DNA of 64,000 bases from Tetrahymena elliotti 4EA (taxonomy: Eukaryota > Ciliophora > Oligohymenophorea > Hymenostomatida > Tetrahymenidae): NCBI GenBank assembly GCA_000231825.2, contig AFXF02001822.1, forward strand, positions 62,001-126,000, written 5' to 3'. The notes beneath the pieces were generated by a model. That model worked only from the letters and a program-made list of their open reading frames with translations, was not told the DNA's origin and did not search any database. Position 1 is the first letter of the stretch. Every line of letters starts with the position of its first letter. Shown here one piece after another: positions 12,524-25,400 of this stretch. The position numbers were made by a program, and so were the translations under genes.

Positions 12524-15326
12524 TCAAAATTAAAATTAGAATTTCAAGTAAATTTCATCATCTTTTAGCGAGTTAGTTAATTCATCAACAGTAAAGTTAG
12601 AAATAATTTATATATCAACAACATGGCAATAATGTTTCTTATTAGGATCTATACCCACTAGTTATGTATCTTTAACAATTTCTTTTTCTTTCTATTATAT
12701 TAAATTCATAACAGAAAGCTAGTTCAAAATCATTTTCATTTGATTGAAATTTATTGTTTCGTTTTTACCTAAATTACTCAACATTATTCTATATCTATTA
12801 TAACTCTATATAAAAATAATAATGAATATAAATTAATTATTAAAAAATTGAAAATAATACCTCTGATAAATAAGCTATTGGTATTCCTCTATGTCTATTT
12901 TCTAAAGCAATAGAAATAACCATCAATTTATGATGGAATTAAAGCTTTTAAATGGACTTTAAAATTGGAGATGAATATAGCTAATTATAAGACTATTAAA
13001 TCATAGGTATACTAACTTTAGTTACAGAAGGATCATTCATATTATCTAATTAGCATATTTCGACAGATTTTCTTAAAACTTTCAAAGTTTTTCTAATATC
13101 AGAAGAATTGATAGCAACCTTTTTACAAGCAAATTATATAGCTGATGTTTCAAATACTTCTCTAACTTTTTCTTCTTTTTCAAGTCTTGTAGTAATAATT
13201 TCTTAAATTTGTTTGTGATTGTATTGTTCAAAAACAAGTCTTCTACTACCCATTCTACTCTTAATTTTATTCATTAAAGTTTCAGGTAAATTCATTGTAT
13301 TTGCAATTCCTATGATAGTTAATTTAGAAAATTTTTGATGGGGCCACTCCATTAAATTATAAAGCAATTCTTAATCCTAAGTTACTAAGTAATCTAACTC
13401 ATCCAAAAGAATAACTCTTTTTATATTAAAAAAAGTTTTCAAAATAAAATAATTTTTTAGGGTTTGTATTACTTGTTTTTATTATCTAAATTAGTTCCAT
13501 AGCTCTCATATCTTTTAGAAAGCTTTCCATTAGTAAAAATTTCATCTAATAAAATAAAAATAATTATTTTATAAATTTAAGAAATATTTTACTTAATATT
13601 GAACAAGCTTTTTATTTAGTTGTGCAGTTTTATCCAGTAATTTATTTAACTAAAATGTAGTATAAATTTTCAGGATTACTTAAATTCATAGCATTAATAT
13701 GAATGAAAGTAAATTCATTCTTTTTTTCATTTTATAATTTTTTAATAACTTCTAAGAAGCTTGCTGTTTTTCCAATACCAGGAATACCAGAGATATCTAA
13801 TTATTAATTTTTATTTGAATATTTATTAGAATTTTAATTAAAATTTTGTTTCAAAATTTGAAAAAATGTAAAATTAAAAAATTACATAGACAATTAGAAC
13901 TTCCATTATTACTTAATCCTTCGTTTATAAACTCTAAAATTTATTTCTTTTCTTCCTCTCTGCATGGAATCTCATCTGGTAATGAATATTCTTGAAGCAT
14001 TTCTATTGCTTAGTCATAAACATTCTTTTCTATTTTGGATGTATGTAATTTTTGGTATTTCTCGTCTTCTATGCGTTTCTCTTTCTTGGCGGGTTTTTAT
14101 GAGACAATTAGCGCTTAATTCCTAAGAGGTTCATTAACTTATTCCTTATTTTATTACTCTTTTACATCTTTTACAGAAACCTTTTTTGATTATTCTTCTA
14201 CATATTTTTTCTATTTTTCATGCTCAGCTTTATCTCTTCTGCTTATTTCTTCATTTGTTGGTCTACCTCTTTTTTTAGGAATAGTTTCCTCATTTATCAC
14301 AATCACAATTTATTTTTCTATTTAGTTTTCATTTTGTTAAACTTATTTAGGTTTTCTTCCTCTCTTATTTTGTGGTACTTCCTTATTTTACAATTTTTCT
14401 TAGCTTTTTTCATCTTAATCATTTTTATTTTCTTTTTTTGAAGCTTTATCAGGCTCCTCATTTTTCCTTTTATCTTTTTTTCCATTTATATTTATAATAA
14501 CATTTTATTATTCATTTTGTTATGAATCTTTTCCAGAACTACGAGTAATCCTTGAAAATACTACTGGAGATTTTTATTCTTTTTTTTCTTCACTCTAAAA
14601 CTTTTAATTGCTTGAGGATTTTGTTCTTTTCATCTTAAGATGATCTTTTGATTGAGTTCTTTTATTTTTTCTTTATTACTTAACTCCATTTTATTATTAT
14701 TTATCTGAGATTGAATTTGATTATTCACCACCATATTCGCTATCATTTTATTCTACAGAAATATCAATTTAAATACTAACATCTTTTTCATTTTATAAAT
14801 CACTATTATCACTTATTTCAATGTATTGTTATTTTTTTAAAGCATCTCCTTTTTTTCCATCACTTTTTATAGGTTCCCTTAGTTTCATTTTCTTAGATTC
14901 TATTTCTTAAATAATTTACTCTTTTTTTTGCTTTCCTTTTTAATTCACATTTTCTAAAAACTATTTATCAAGATTTATTATTGAGCTTATTGATTCCTCA
15001 GTCTTTTTTGTTTTTTATTACCTAAAGAAACGTGTTCTTACTACATTAGTCTCTCTTTTCTAAGTTTCTTAAATCATTTTATTTTCTAATTTTTTTTTGG
15101 GATCTATTTTATTTTTTGTTTTTTCCTAAAAAATTTTTGATTCTTCCAACTTATTAAACAAAGATTTAGTTGATCTTGTTTTGCTAAATGTGGTTTCTTT
15201 TAAATCATTTTTAACTGATTTTTTGCTTGCACTTCTATTTTTACTAAGAGACTTTTGCTTTTTATTAGAATTTTTTAATTGTTCTTCCTACTCTTTCTTT
15301 TTTAAAGTTTTACTCCTTGTAGACAT
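12524..15326 (-). CDS. ORC1: Origin recognition complex subunit 1
   Basis: Five exons (15326-13886, 13796-13593, 13545-13473, 13416-12861, 12805-12524; introns 89, 47, 56 and 55 nt) give 851 residues. It is the AAA+ ATPase that with other ORC subunits and Cdc6 loads the MCM helicase at origins. Walker A is GIPGIGKT (K490), Walker B is LLDELD (D578, E579), sensor 1 is IIGIANT, and the Arg-finger region is IKSRMGSRRL. Between them are family patterns such as HINAMNLSNPENLYY and DLRKT-like SSDIRKTLKVLRK. The C-terminal ~150 residues fit the winged-helix region. Residues 1-430 are Lys/Ser/Glu-rich and disordered, with no BAH domain visible. Splice sites were set by alignment to the family; for example NCLYISGIPG forms only after removal of the first intron. 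Confidence 0.93.
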
Positions 15327-15709
15327 TTCTGTATCAATTTTTTAGATTTTATTTTTTTATTCCTTAAGATATTTTTTATAAATTAATTTCAGCAAAATTT
15401 GATATTAAATCAAATATTATAAACGGAAAAATTACATGAGAAAATATTTAAAATTTTTTAAATTTTGCTTAACTGTAAAATCTTTGACTTCTTTTAAAAT
15501 CAAAAATATTTATATTTTCATTTTATAAAATGTTTTATATTAAATTTTAGAAAATATTGTGAGATTTCATAGAATTGTAATTCATTGCAATTTTGTTCAT
15601 TAAATATTTAATGAAAGTTTAAATTTATCTTCGAAATTGTAAAAAAAAATATTTAATTAATAATTTTGATTTAGAAATTTATATTTAAGCCTAGGTTTTA
15701 TAAATAAAA
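15327..15709. other. Divergent promoter region
   Basis: About 380 bp of A/T-rich DNA between the ORC1 start and the methyltransferase start. Both promoters must lie here; I recognise no specific factor site. Confidence 0.6.
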
Positions 15710-16493
15710 ATGGAAGATAATTTTGATTGTGACTTATTTATCAATAAAGATTATGTTGAAAAGGAATTTAGATATAAAGATTGTGTCCAAAAATATAAAG
15801 CTTCAACTAGTGCATCAACAGATTTTGATTTAACAGGTTAAATAGTTTGGAGAGCTGCTGAATAATTGGCAGAGTTTATTGTAGAAAACAAAGAAATATT
15901 TAGAGATAAAGTAGTTTTAGAAGTAGGAGCAGGAGTTGGACTTTCTGGATTAGTTTGTGCTTAATATGCAAAATAGGTATATATCACAGATGGAAATGAT
16001 ATAGTATGCGAACTTATGGAAATGAATGCTTAATATGCTAAAAAAAATAATGTAGTAATGGAAAAGTATTGTTGGGGCGATTTTGTAAATATTATTTATT
16101 GAAAACATAGCAATATTAATAAATTTATTTCTAATTTAGTCATATTTAGAAAAACGCAAAGATGTAAAATTTGATATTATCATTGGAGCAGACATTATGT
16201 TTTGGGAATCTTCTATTGAACCTTTGGCAATTACTTTAAAATAAGCATATGAGCTTTATCCTTAAATTTTAGTGTACACAGCAACTAGAGTAAGAGCAAA
16301 ACATTCCGAAGATAGATTCGATTAAAGACTGTAGGAAAGAAACCTGGAAAGAATAGTTTTGTATTCTGAAGGAGAAAACAAATTCTATAAAATTTTTAAT
16401 AAAAGCAATAATAATGCCTAAGATTCTGATTTATCAAAATATGTCATTCCTGAACTAAAAAAAGCTGAACAAAATTAAAAATTAGATGAATGA
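15710..16493 (+). CDS. METTL21-family (Methyltransf_16) protein lysine methyltransferase
   Basis: Two exons (15710-16084, 16140-16493; intron 55 nt, GTAAAT...TTTAG) give 242 residues. The SAM-binding motif I is LEVGAGVGLSGLVCA, preceded by GQIVWRAAEQLAEFI, which fits the family's helix carrying a W near the cofactor. An acidic residue ends the next strand (YITDGNDIV). Motif IV/post-I is FDIIIGADIMFW, the family's D-x-x-Y/F-like segment with A-D. These seven-beta-strand enzymes methylate lysines of translation factors, chaperones and similar proteins; the target is unknown here. Length is typical. Without splicing, the reading frame hits TGA shortly after the donor. Confidence 0.85.
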
Positions 16494-16841
16494 AAATTTA
16501 ATTAATTTGTGGTCAATCCACTTTCTTTATTCCAAATAATATTGTTAATTTTTATATTTTCTTAATTTACAATTGTTTGGATGGAATATAAAAATTAGCA
16601 TTTTAACAAAAAAGTCAATATAATATGCTATTTTAATAAAATGATTTTCTTCGATAGTTCTTTTAGAAATTATAAAAATTAAATCTTTAATAATTTATTA
16701 TTTTTTGATAAAATTATAAATTATTTAATAAATTTTAAAGAATTTTTAAATTTGAATATAATGATAAACCTCTATAATATAATAAATATTAATAAATAAT
16801 TAAAGTAAAAAAGTATTAAACACTAAGCTTATAATCTAATT
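16494..16841. other. AT-rich convergent intergenic region
   Basis: About 350 bp between two gene ends; no structure recognised. Confidence 0.6.
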
Positions 16842-19800
16842 TCATATTAGATATTTATTAGTTTCATTTACTAAGCTCTTAAAATTACTTACATAAAACT
16901 CTAAAAATTCTTTATTGGTTAGGTCAAGCATCCAGTTATGATCTTTGTTACTTGCTTTTTGAATAGTATTTTTTTTATCTATGTATTGTTAAAATAGTGG
17001 TGAGTTAAAATTGAAAAACTCAAGATTTTATAAGCTACCGTCATCACCTAGCCAGTTAATTTCAACATTTTAGTCTATGATAATTTATTATTACTATTTA
17101 GGTAGATTAAAGAATAGTTTTAAAAAGGCACAACTAAATTCTTCTATGTTTACACTCCTATTCATGCAAATAATTTCTATTAATAAAGGGGTAATAATGA
17201 ACAATACAAGGTCATTCACACTTTTAATATCTATTTTATCAGAAGAAATAAATCCATCATCATCACTATCAAGAGCAGAAAATATTTAAAAGATTCTCTG
17301 TTTAAAATTAACATTAAAGTTAAATTTTTCATTTAAATTTTTATTAATTTCCTAATTTAAAGTTTATATTTCTTATTAGTTTTGTTTAATTTTATTAAGA
17401 GAGCTGTTATTATTTTACGTCTGTTTCTACTATATACTATAATCAATTGAGCTTTATCTCTATCTACCTAAATTAAAAGATGAACTTCTCTTTTATAATT
17501 TATTTTGCTGGTTATTTGTTTTGATGTTATTGTTTAGCTATTAATTATTTACAAGACTATTATTTCTCAACTTTTAAATACTATTTTACTAACTCAAACC
17601 ACTTTTAAAAAGATTCTACTTTAAAATTTAATCCTTTTGGATTTATTATTATGATGGCTTGAATAGTTGTTTTTAATACATTTCACTGTAAGGACCCTAG
17701 AACTGTTAATTTAATTTGTTTTACTCAATAAAAGGAGATATATTAAGTTTCACCTCTTTCACATCAGTCTAAAATTTGGAAGGATTACTTTTCATAATAC
17801 TATTGAAAATGTTTTATTTAATTTAATTAAAATTTTCTGATTTATCTCCATTATTTATTTTTTGTTGTTTTTATGATATGGAAATAGGAGTACTTTGCTA
17901 TATCTAAATTGAATCAAAGGCTCTTTAAGTTTAATTTTCAGATGCTCTTGCAGTGAAAATATTGATTGACTAATTTTATTTACTAGGGGTCTTTAACTGT
18001 GCTTAATAACTATCATACTTAGATGATAAGCAAGATGATCCTCTAGCAGTTGATAGATTACTCTGAGCAAAACTTAGATTCTCATTTTGGTACTACTGAA
18101 ATTTCTATTTTTATTGGACCTATTTTGGATTTAGGCTTTTTTAAGAATTGTTATCATTAAAAAGATTTTTTTTCACTGAAGATAGATTTTAATTCATTTG
18201 AGAATATTAATTTGTGCTTTTATTGCTTTGATTTATATTGTTGTTATAACTATGAACTTTACCATTAGAAGATAAAGGAGGCAGTTAATATTAACATTTT
18301 TTATTGCTAACACTATTATAATATTATATTTATTTCTAGGAATTTTCATTAAAACTACCTTACTAAATTTTTTATTAACTATTTTATTATAAATTATCTT
18401 AGTATCTAGATGTAGATTACTAATTAATATCTCTTAAATTATTATCAAGTTAATGTTGATTAATATTTATTTAGATGCTTTTATTAATTTGTTATTAAGA
18501 GATAGGATGATTTTAATTTTGTTAACTAATATCTGCATTATCATAATTTTGCTAAATATTTAAAGGACTTTAGTTATATACATTTCTTACCTAATAAGGA
18601 TTTTTAATATGTTAATCGTAAGAATCAAAATTTTCAAAATTAAATTAATTAAAAGGATTGTTAGTATTAAATGTTTCAACCTACTCTTTTATCTGTTATC
18701 CTACTCCTTCTTCTTCTATTCTAGTTTAACAAACTTTATATAAACCAGGTAAAACTTCTTGTTATTTTTCATCGAAAATTCTTAAGGATTCTGTATTAAT
18801 AGTTTATTTATCTTTTTGAATAGAAGAATAATTAGTTATCCCATCAAAAATATTTGAAATATCTTTGTTTTGCTAGCTGGTATTATAATTTTTATTGTTT
18901 GTTGCATGAAGTTATTACTTTTAAATATCTTAATTACTACAAATTTTATCAAGATCACTTTTTAGGGAATGAGTATCTTAGTTCTTGAAATCATCAAATT
19001 GAGAAGCAAGACTGCTCATATTTTATTTTTAAACTTTGACATCTTGATTTGCCAATAGATTTTATGCTTAAATTAGATCACTTTTCAAATCATGTTTTTT
19101 ATTTTAATTATTAAATATATTCATTTACTCCCTTTCAGAATTTAAACCAAAGAAAAAAGCATTATGTTCTTTATTTTCTTTTTAATTTTTCAAATCGATA
19201 GAGTTAGTTGATGTGGGAGAATAAAAACTAGAGTTTTTTACATTAAGGTGAGCAGCTAATTTTAAATTTGAAGATTAATTCTCTAATTGTGATTAGTTTT
19301 CTGATTATTTATTTGTAAATTCATTTACATCATTATATTTCATTTCATCTAAGGGAGAGATTATTTTAACAGAATATTTAGCAGATAAAATGCCTTATTC
19401 TTTCTAATTTGATTGATTCTTTTCTACAGAACTACTTGCTTTCTAATTAAACTAGAACTGCTTGCTTTTTCTAGCTGACTCTTAAGATTCTTAATATTTT
19501 AAAATATCATAGCGATTGAAATGATTGCTTGTATATTCATTTTCATTTTAATTTTATTAATTTTAGTTATTTACATTTGGGCTCTCACAGTTAATAGATT
19601 TTTACAAAGTAGATTTTTCTATACTATTGTATACTTTGTTGGATTCATACTAAAGAGAATAATTGCTTCTTCTACGGTTGAATTCTTACTAAATATTTTA
19701 TTATTAAGCTAAGGACTTTTAAATGCTTTATTTTAACTATTCAATATTTTAATATTATGATTATATTTAATCTTCAAATATATTTTTTACATTTATTTGT

Positions 19801-21689
19801 TCATTCAACTTTTATGTCATATTTTCAATTGGATTTAAAGTTATCATTATTGCTGCTGAATTAGGGTCTACTTTTGATTAAATATAATTTTCACTTTATT
19901 GAGAATTGTCTTCATACTTATTAGGCTAAATATTGGGGATTTAATTGACAATTTAATCATTTTACAAATTAGACTCATCTATCATATCTGAAAGTTTCAA
20001 TTCATATATCAAAGATTTGTATGGCAACTCAAAGACTTATTCAGATACAGAACCATTTATTAAATCTAAATTTTCAGATTGTTATGATTTTAGAGTACCG
20101 TTTTCTAATAAGTTAGAATGATTATTTTAATTATCAATATTTTACAAAGAGGGGTTAGAACAAAAGTTAATTATATTACTATCTGAACTTACTTATTGAG
20201 TTATTCCTTTTTAGGTTACTTAAAATACAGCTGACTCTTAGCTATTAATAAATTTTGGAGCATTAGAATTTTGTTATTAATTAAATTATTTATTTTTAGG
20301 AGTTTGAAATGAGTTATAGTGATCCAAAGCTTCTTTTAATCTGTCAATAATAAAATTGCAGTATCTAGACAAATTCATTTAATTTTTTATACAAAAATCT
20401 TAAGCCAATTTAGATATCTAATCATCATCAAAAACATTAATGACTTCTTAACGAGCATCTGGTGTTTCAACTATCATACTAAAAAGTAATTATTTTTTTA
20501 TCATACTTGCTTAATTTGAATTAATCTAATCAAGCTATAAATTATTCATTTTAGAAAAATCATTATTATTTTATTCATTTTGGAAAGAATTATTTATCTA
20601 TTTATTTCCATGAAAACCTTAGTTACTTTAGCTCTTTAGAGAATTCTATCTTTGAGTGAATAGACTTTGATAACTTAAATTTTATCTTTAAGAAACCATG
20701 GAGGATTGGTCATTCATGCTAGCCCTCCTATTTAATATTTTCCTATCTTGGCTCTTATTTTATTTAATAGTTTTAGGGATGGTAGGATGCTACTTGGGAT
20801 TTTAGATACTATTTGCTTTTAATTACTAAACTTATTATTAATTTTATAGTTACTGATAGTCGTTAAGAATTTAATTATCTTATGGTTGGCTACTTTAATT
20901 AATTAATTTTTTGTAGAAATTATTATACTTCAAATTATTGTTAGAGCCTTCTAATCTTTAGGAAATTTATTCTTTTAAAGATTATCTTGTATATTCATTA
21001 GAATATTTATTAACATAATTCTAACAGCTTTGCGTATATTGGTTACCTTATTGAGATTCATTTTATTTCTGATTGTTATTAAAATTATTGTAAACATTTA
21101 TTTGGTTTGATTCTTATGATCTATTATTTTCTTATTTCAAAGTAAAGGAAATAAAATGAGAGTTGTCATTAACAATACTACTTTAATTTCCAATTATTGA
21201 GCTCAAATTGTTATTGATGAATTTAGAGCTATTTAAAATATATGATTCTGAGTTACTTTAATTATTAGTATCATTATTTACTTGTTAAAATTAGCTTAAT
21301 TATTATTGGTTAGAAAGAATATGTTAATTATTACTGCTGTTTTAAGGCCACTAAAGACTAGAATTATTATTTTAATTTTATAAAGAATTTTGATGAATAT
21401 TCATACTATTTTAATATAAATTGATAATATTATCATTCCTATCATCTCCATAATATTAATTCTATGAATGAAAATTATTCATATCAACTTCATCTTAATA
21501 TTTTTTTTATTATTTAATCTAGAGATGAGAATAATCCATGAATAAGTCATCTGGAGTTAACTATTCTAAATTATCTTCACTATTTTATTCTTAGGATATT
21601 TTCCTTTATGATATTAAAGATCCTTACTACTTCTTAGAAACAGAGTTGTAAGGACTAAATGTCATTTCTTTACTCTTGTTAATTAGCAT
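16842..21689 (-). CDS. Giant Asn/Gln/Ser-rich protein with C-terminal EF-hand-like module
   Basis: One long frame from the ATG at 21689 to TGA at 16842-16844 gives 1615 residues, apparently without introns; start, EF-hand and stop are all in the same frame. Most of the chain is low-complexity Asn, Gln, Ser, Leu and Tyr and looks disordered. About 160 residues before the end there is a helix-loop-helix: NFKQRIFQIFSAL, then the loop D-S-D-D-D-G-F-I-S-S-D-K, then a hydrophobic helix. Positions 1, 3, 5, 6 and 8 fit a calcium-binding EF-hand, but position 12, normally Glu, is Lys. A second helical stretch with SVNIEEFSCAFLKLF follows and could be a degenerate partner hand. The final ~100 residues are globular-looking (NWLGDDGSLQNLEFFNF). 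No signal peptide or membrane segment. Probably a cytoplasmic or cortical calcium-responsive scaffold, by inference only. Confidence 0.7.
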
Positions 21690-22488
21690 CGTGATTTATA
21701 AAATTGCTTTAATTCTTGTTTTTAATTAACAATTAGTTAAAAATATTTCTTACACTTTTTATTCGAAAAAAATCAAGATATTAAAATAAAGCAGAAAATA
21801 GACTTTGGTTTGTTAATTAAATTTTTACTGATTCTTTATTTTTTAATACTATTTAGCATCGGCTCCTCTTTTGTTCTTCAATTTCTTATAAAATCAACTT
21901 ACTTTTTTTACTTTTTAATAATTTCCTATTTAAAATAACTAAGATGATGATATTAAATAATATATTCGTTAAGCAAAATGGAGTGTTTAATCAATCAAAT
22001 CATTATAATTATTTTTAAAAGTTGAAAATAGTTAAAAATAAGCATTTTTATATTTGCTAATTGATAAAATAAAATTTAAAACAATCCTAATTTTTAATTG
22101 CAAATAAAAGAACTTATAATTAATAATTTATTGGTTATTATGAAAATTTTTTATGATTATCATACTAAAGTATCAAATATTTTCAAGCAAATAAGAAACC
22201 AATAAATATTAAGAAAATAAAAATTGAGGGATTTAATCTTGACAAAAATTATGAAATTTAAATTAAGAGATAAAGAGAATAATATAGAAACCATTAATTA
22301 AAAGTATTAATAATATTTATTTTGAAGCAAAATTCAATAATAAATAAATTAATCTTAAATTTTATTTTTACTAAATACTCATATATGTTAATATGATCAT
22401 AAACCAAATAATAATTTTAATTAGTAAATCTAAAAGAAAAAATAAATCTTTAATTATTTTTATCAATTTTTCATTTTATTTTTATTTA
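21690..22488. other. AT-rich intergenic region
   Basis: About 800 bp, upstream of the EF-hand gene and downstream of the cyclic-nucleotide-binding gene. Nothing recognised beyond A/T tracts. Confidence 0.65.
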
Positions 22489-25400
22489 TCATATCTTGTT
22501 GGTAATATTCATCTGAAAAGATTATGATCTGAAGTTATTATTTTGCTTCATCTCTTGTTAGGTGAAGCTAGATATCTAATTTGTACTTGTGGAATTCATT
22601 TAATTTTTTAACTAGTTTTAAGTCATTTTTTTAGGACTTATATTTGAGAAATGGTGAGATTTTATTATAAATTCTGGAGGGTGCTTTTCAAATTTACTAG
22701 AAAAGCTAGAAGATTTGGGTTCTATTATTTTCTTTGAGATTTTGATACTCTTAAATCCTGATTGAAAATATGATTTACCCTTAGGTTCAGGAGAAATCAA
22801 ATGTGTGAGAAGGTTTTCTGAGTTTCTAATTGAAGGTAGATTAACACCTGATCTATGGTGATTGTCTTAAAAATTTAAATTATTTTAGTTATTAAAATAG
22901 CTTTAAAATGATTATTTATTTGTATTGGACCTTTGATGAACAGGTTACTGCTATTATCTTTCTTCAGAAACTAATTATTCTATCTCATTTAAACTTTTAT
23001 ACTAAATACTATTGACTAAGATTTGTTACGGTTGCTAAGTGTTTATCTTCAGATTATTATTTTTATTCCTAATTTTAGTTTATGAGCCAGGTTTTACATA
23101 ATAACTTTAGATAATATTAGGTTATTATTCTTACTATTAACTGTTTTCTAAGTTATGGAAATTTTCTAAAGAGCTTTTTTATTCAACTTAAACATCTTTT
23201 TTGTCTTTCTCATAATCTTCATCTAATTCTTAAAGGGTTCCTTATTTTTTTAATCCATTTTAATTTTTAATGTTATTTGATTTTGTAAATATATTAAATT
23301 TCTTTTAATTAGAGGGGATATTCTTTTGACTTATCTAACTTTCTAAAATAGGTTCTTCTTTTATATCAGAAAACGAGGTTTAAGAATTATTCGGTTTATT
23401 TTAATTGAGTAATTAATAATTTTTTTGAGTCTATGAAGGATAGCTTGAGAGTTAATTTAAGCTGTTATGGATAGCTCCAAATCTACCACCCTATTTAGGA
23501 ATAGTTGGAGAAGGGGTACTAATTTCACCCATAGAAGCCTCTGATTGAGCAAAAAATATTTGCTTCATACTCTTATCATTTGTACTAAGTGATAATGTAG
23601 GTTTTCCAAGCTTTCTTAAAGCACTCAAAGAGTATAACTAACTTGAGTTGGAAAGAGGGCTATTATATTTTTTTAAATAAACATCGTTGTAAATAATAAA
23701 ACAAAGCAAATAATTCTTACGAAGACAATTCATCTTGAGTTATATCTTATAAAGAGTTGATATATTGATTAAACTAAGATTTTTCTCTTTCTTTTTTATA
23801 CTTTACAAGTTTTTTCTGAATATCTTATGGTAATGAAGATAAATCTGTCAAGGAATTAGTATTTGTTTAAATTGTTAACTATGCAGCACTCTAAGAATTG
23901 GGAAGTGTATTAACTTTCTGTTTCAGTTTTAAAAAATGAATTTTAGTATTACCAGGTGGTTTTCTTCGAACTTTAATTGCATCTGCAATTTTTTATTCTA
24001 ACTGCTTTTTCTTATCTAAGTCAAACCAATTTTCATTGCATATAAGATGACTAACTTAGTGAGTATTTTCATCAGGGTCAGTATATTTCTTCTTTTCTTA
24101 CAAATTATTTTAAGTAATTGTTAGATTTTAGGAATTTTTTTCAATCATTTCCATTATTTTTTCTTTTTTCTTTATCTAATCTTCTATTTTATCAAATCCT
24201 CTTAAGCCACCTCCTTCTTAAACTTTATGTTTTAGTGTTATTAATGTGCTTTCAGGCAATTCATCACTCTTTTCATGCAACTTTCTTACGTGAGGAATCA
24301 TCAAATCACTTCCTCTGGCCTTCTAATTTTAAGTTTCTGCATTATTTGCATAAATTATGTTTATAGGTGCTTAGCTATCTTATTACACATAAACTTGCTT
24401 ATTTTCATTAGTGTTTTATTGATATTCTTCAGGGCTATATTCTTTTTTATTTTTCTTTGATCTATCTTTTGATTCTTTAAATTAAAATAAATTTATTTAA
24501 TCCAAAAATATAAGTAAACATTAAAAGCAAATTTATTTTTTAAAAAGAGATTATTAAATAATTAATTATACCTAAAGTAAGCAGCTGTTTATCAGATTGA
24601 GGTATATCAATTTAAATATTTTCATCTAGAAATCCCTCTATTTTTTATTACTCTATAATTTCTTAAATTTTAAATTCCTACCACTTTACTTTATTCTTAG
24701 CTCTTTTTTCCATAATACTCTTTAGATCTGGTATTTCATACATAAGCCTGATAAAAAGATACTTATTGATATAATAGGCTTTAACTTCATGAAGGCATCT
24801 CGCATTATAATATCTTTCTTTATTTTAAAAAAAGATCTCTTCAACTCCAATAATCTCTCCTGCACCAATATAACTTAATTAGATTTTCTTTTTTTTTCTA
24901 TTATTAATAAAAGTCAAATAAAGCAATTATTTTTCAGAAGATATAAATTTAATTAAAGTAATTATTAAATAAAGAATAAAAGGTACCCATCTTTCCCAAC
25001 TATATTTTTATACAATTCTATTTCCCCCGATTTTATGACTAGCACTTCATTTGCCTTTTCGCCTTCTTTAAATATATGCTAATCCTTTACATAATAATAA
25101 GTAGATTATTTTAATATCTAATTTGTTTTTAGCGTTCTAAAATTAAAAGTAAACGCAAAATATAATTTACTTTAATAAACTTTTTTTTTTGTGAAAAATC
25201 TATGCATAATTTTCCGAATTCCTCTATTTTTAGATCAAAATGTAGTACTTAATGGAAGAATTATATTTTTTGTTCTAATTTGTAATTTTCTAAAGACTTT
25301 ATGATTTGCTAATAATTCTATTTGCTCATACAAACAAAATCTGTATCTTCTAAAGACAAGATTGTAGCTGTTCTAGGTACTTTAAGTAGCAAACCCATTT

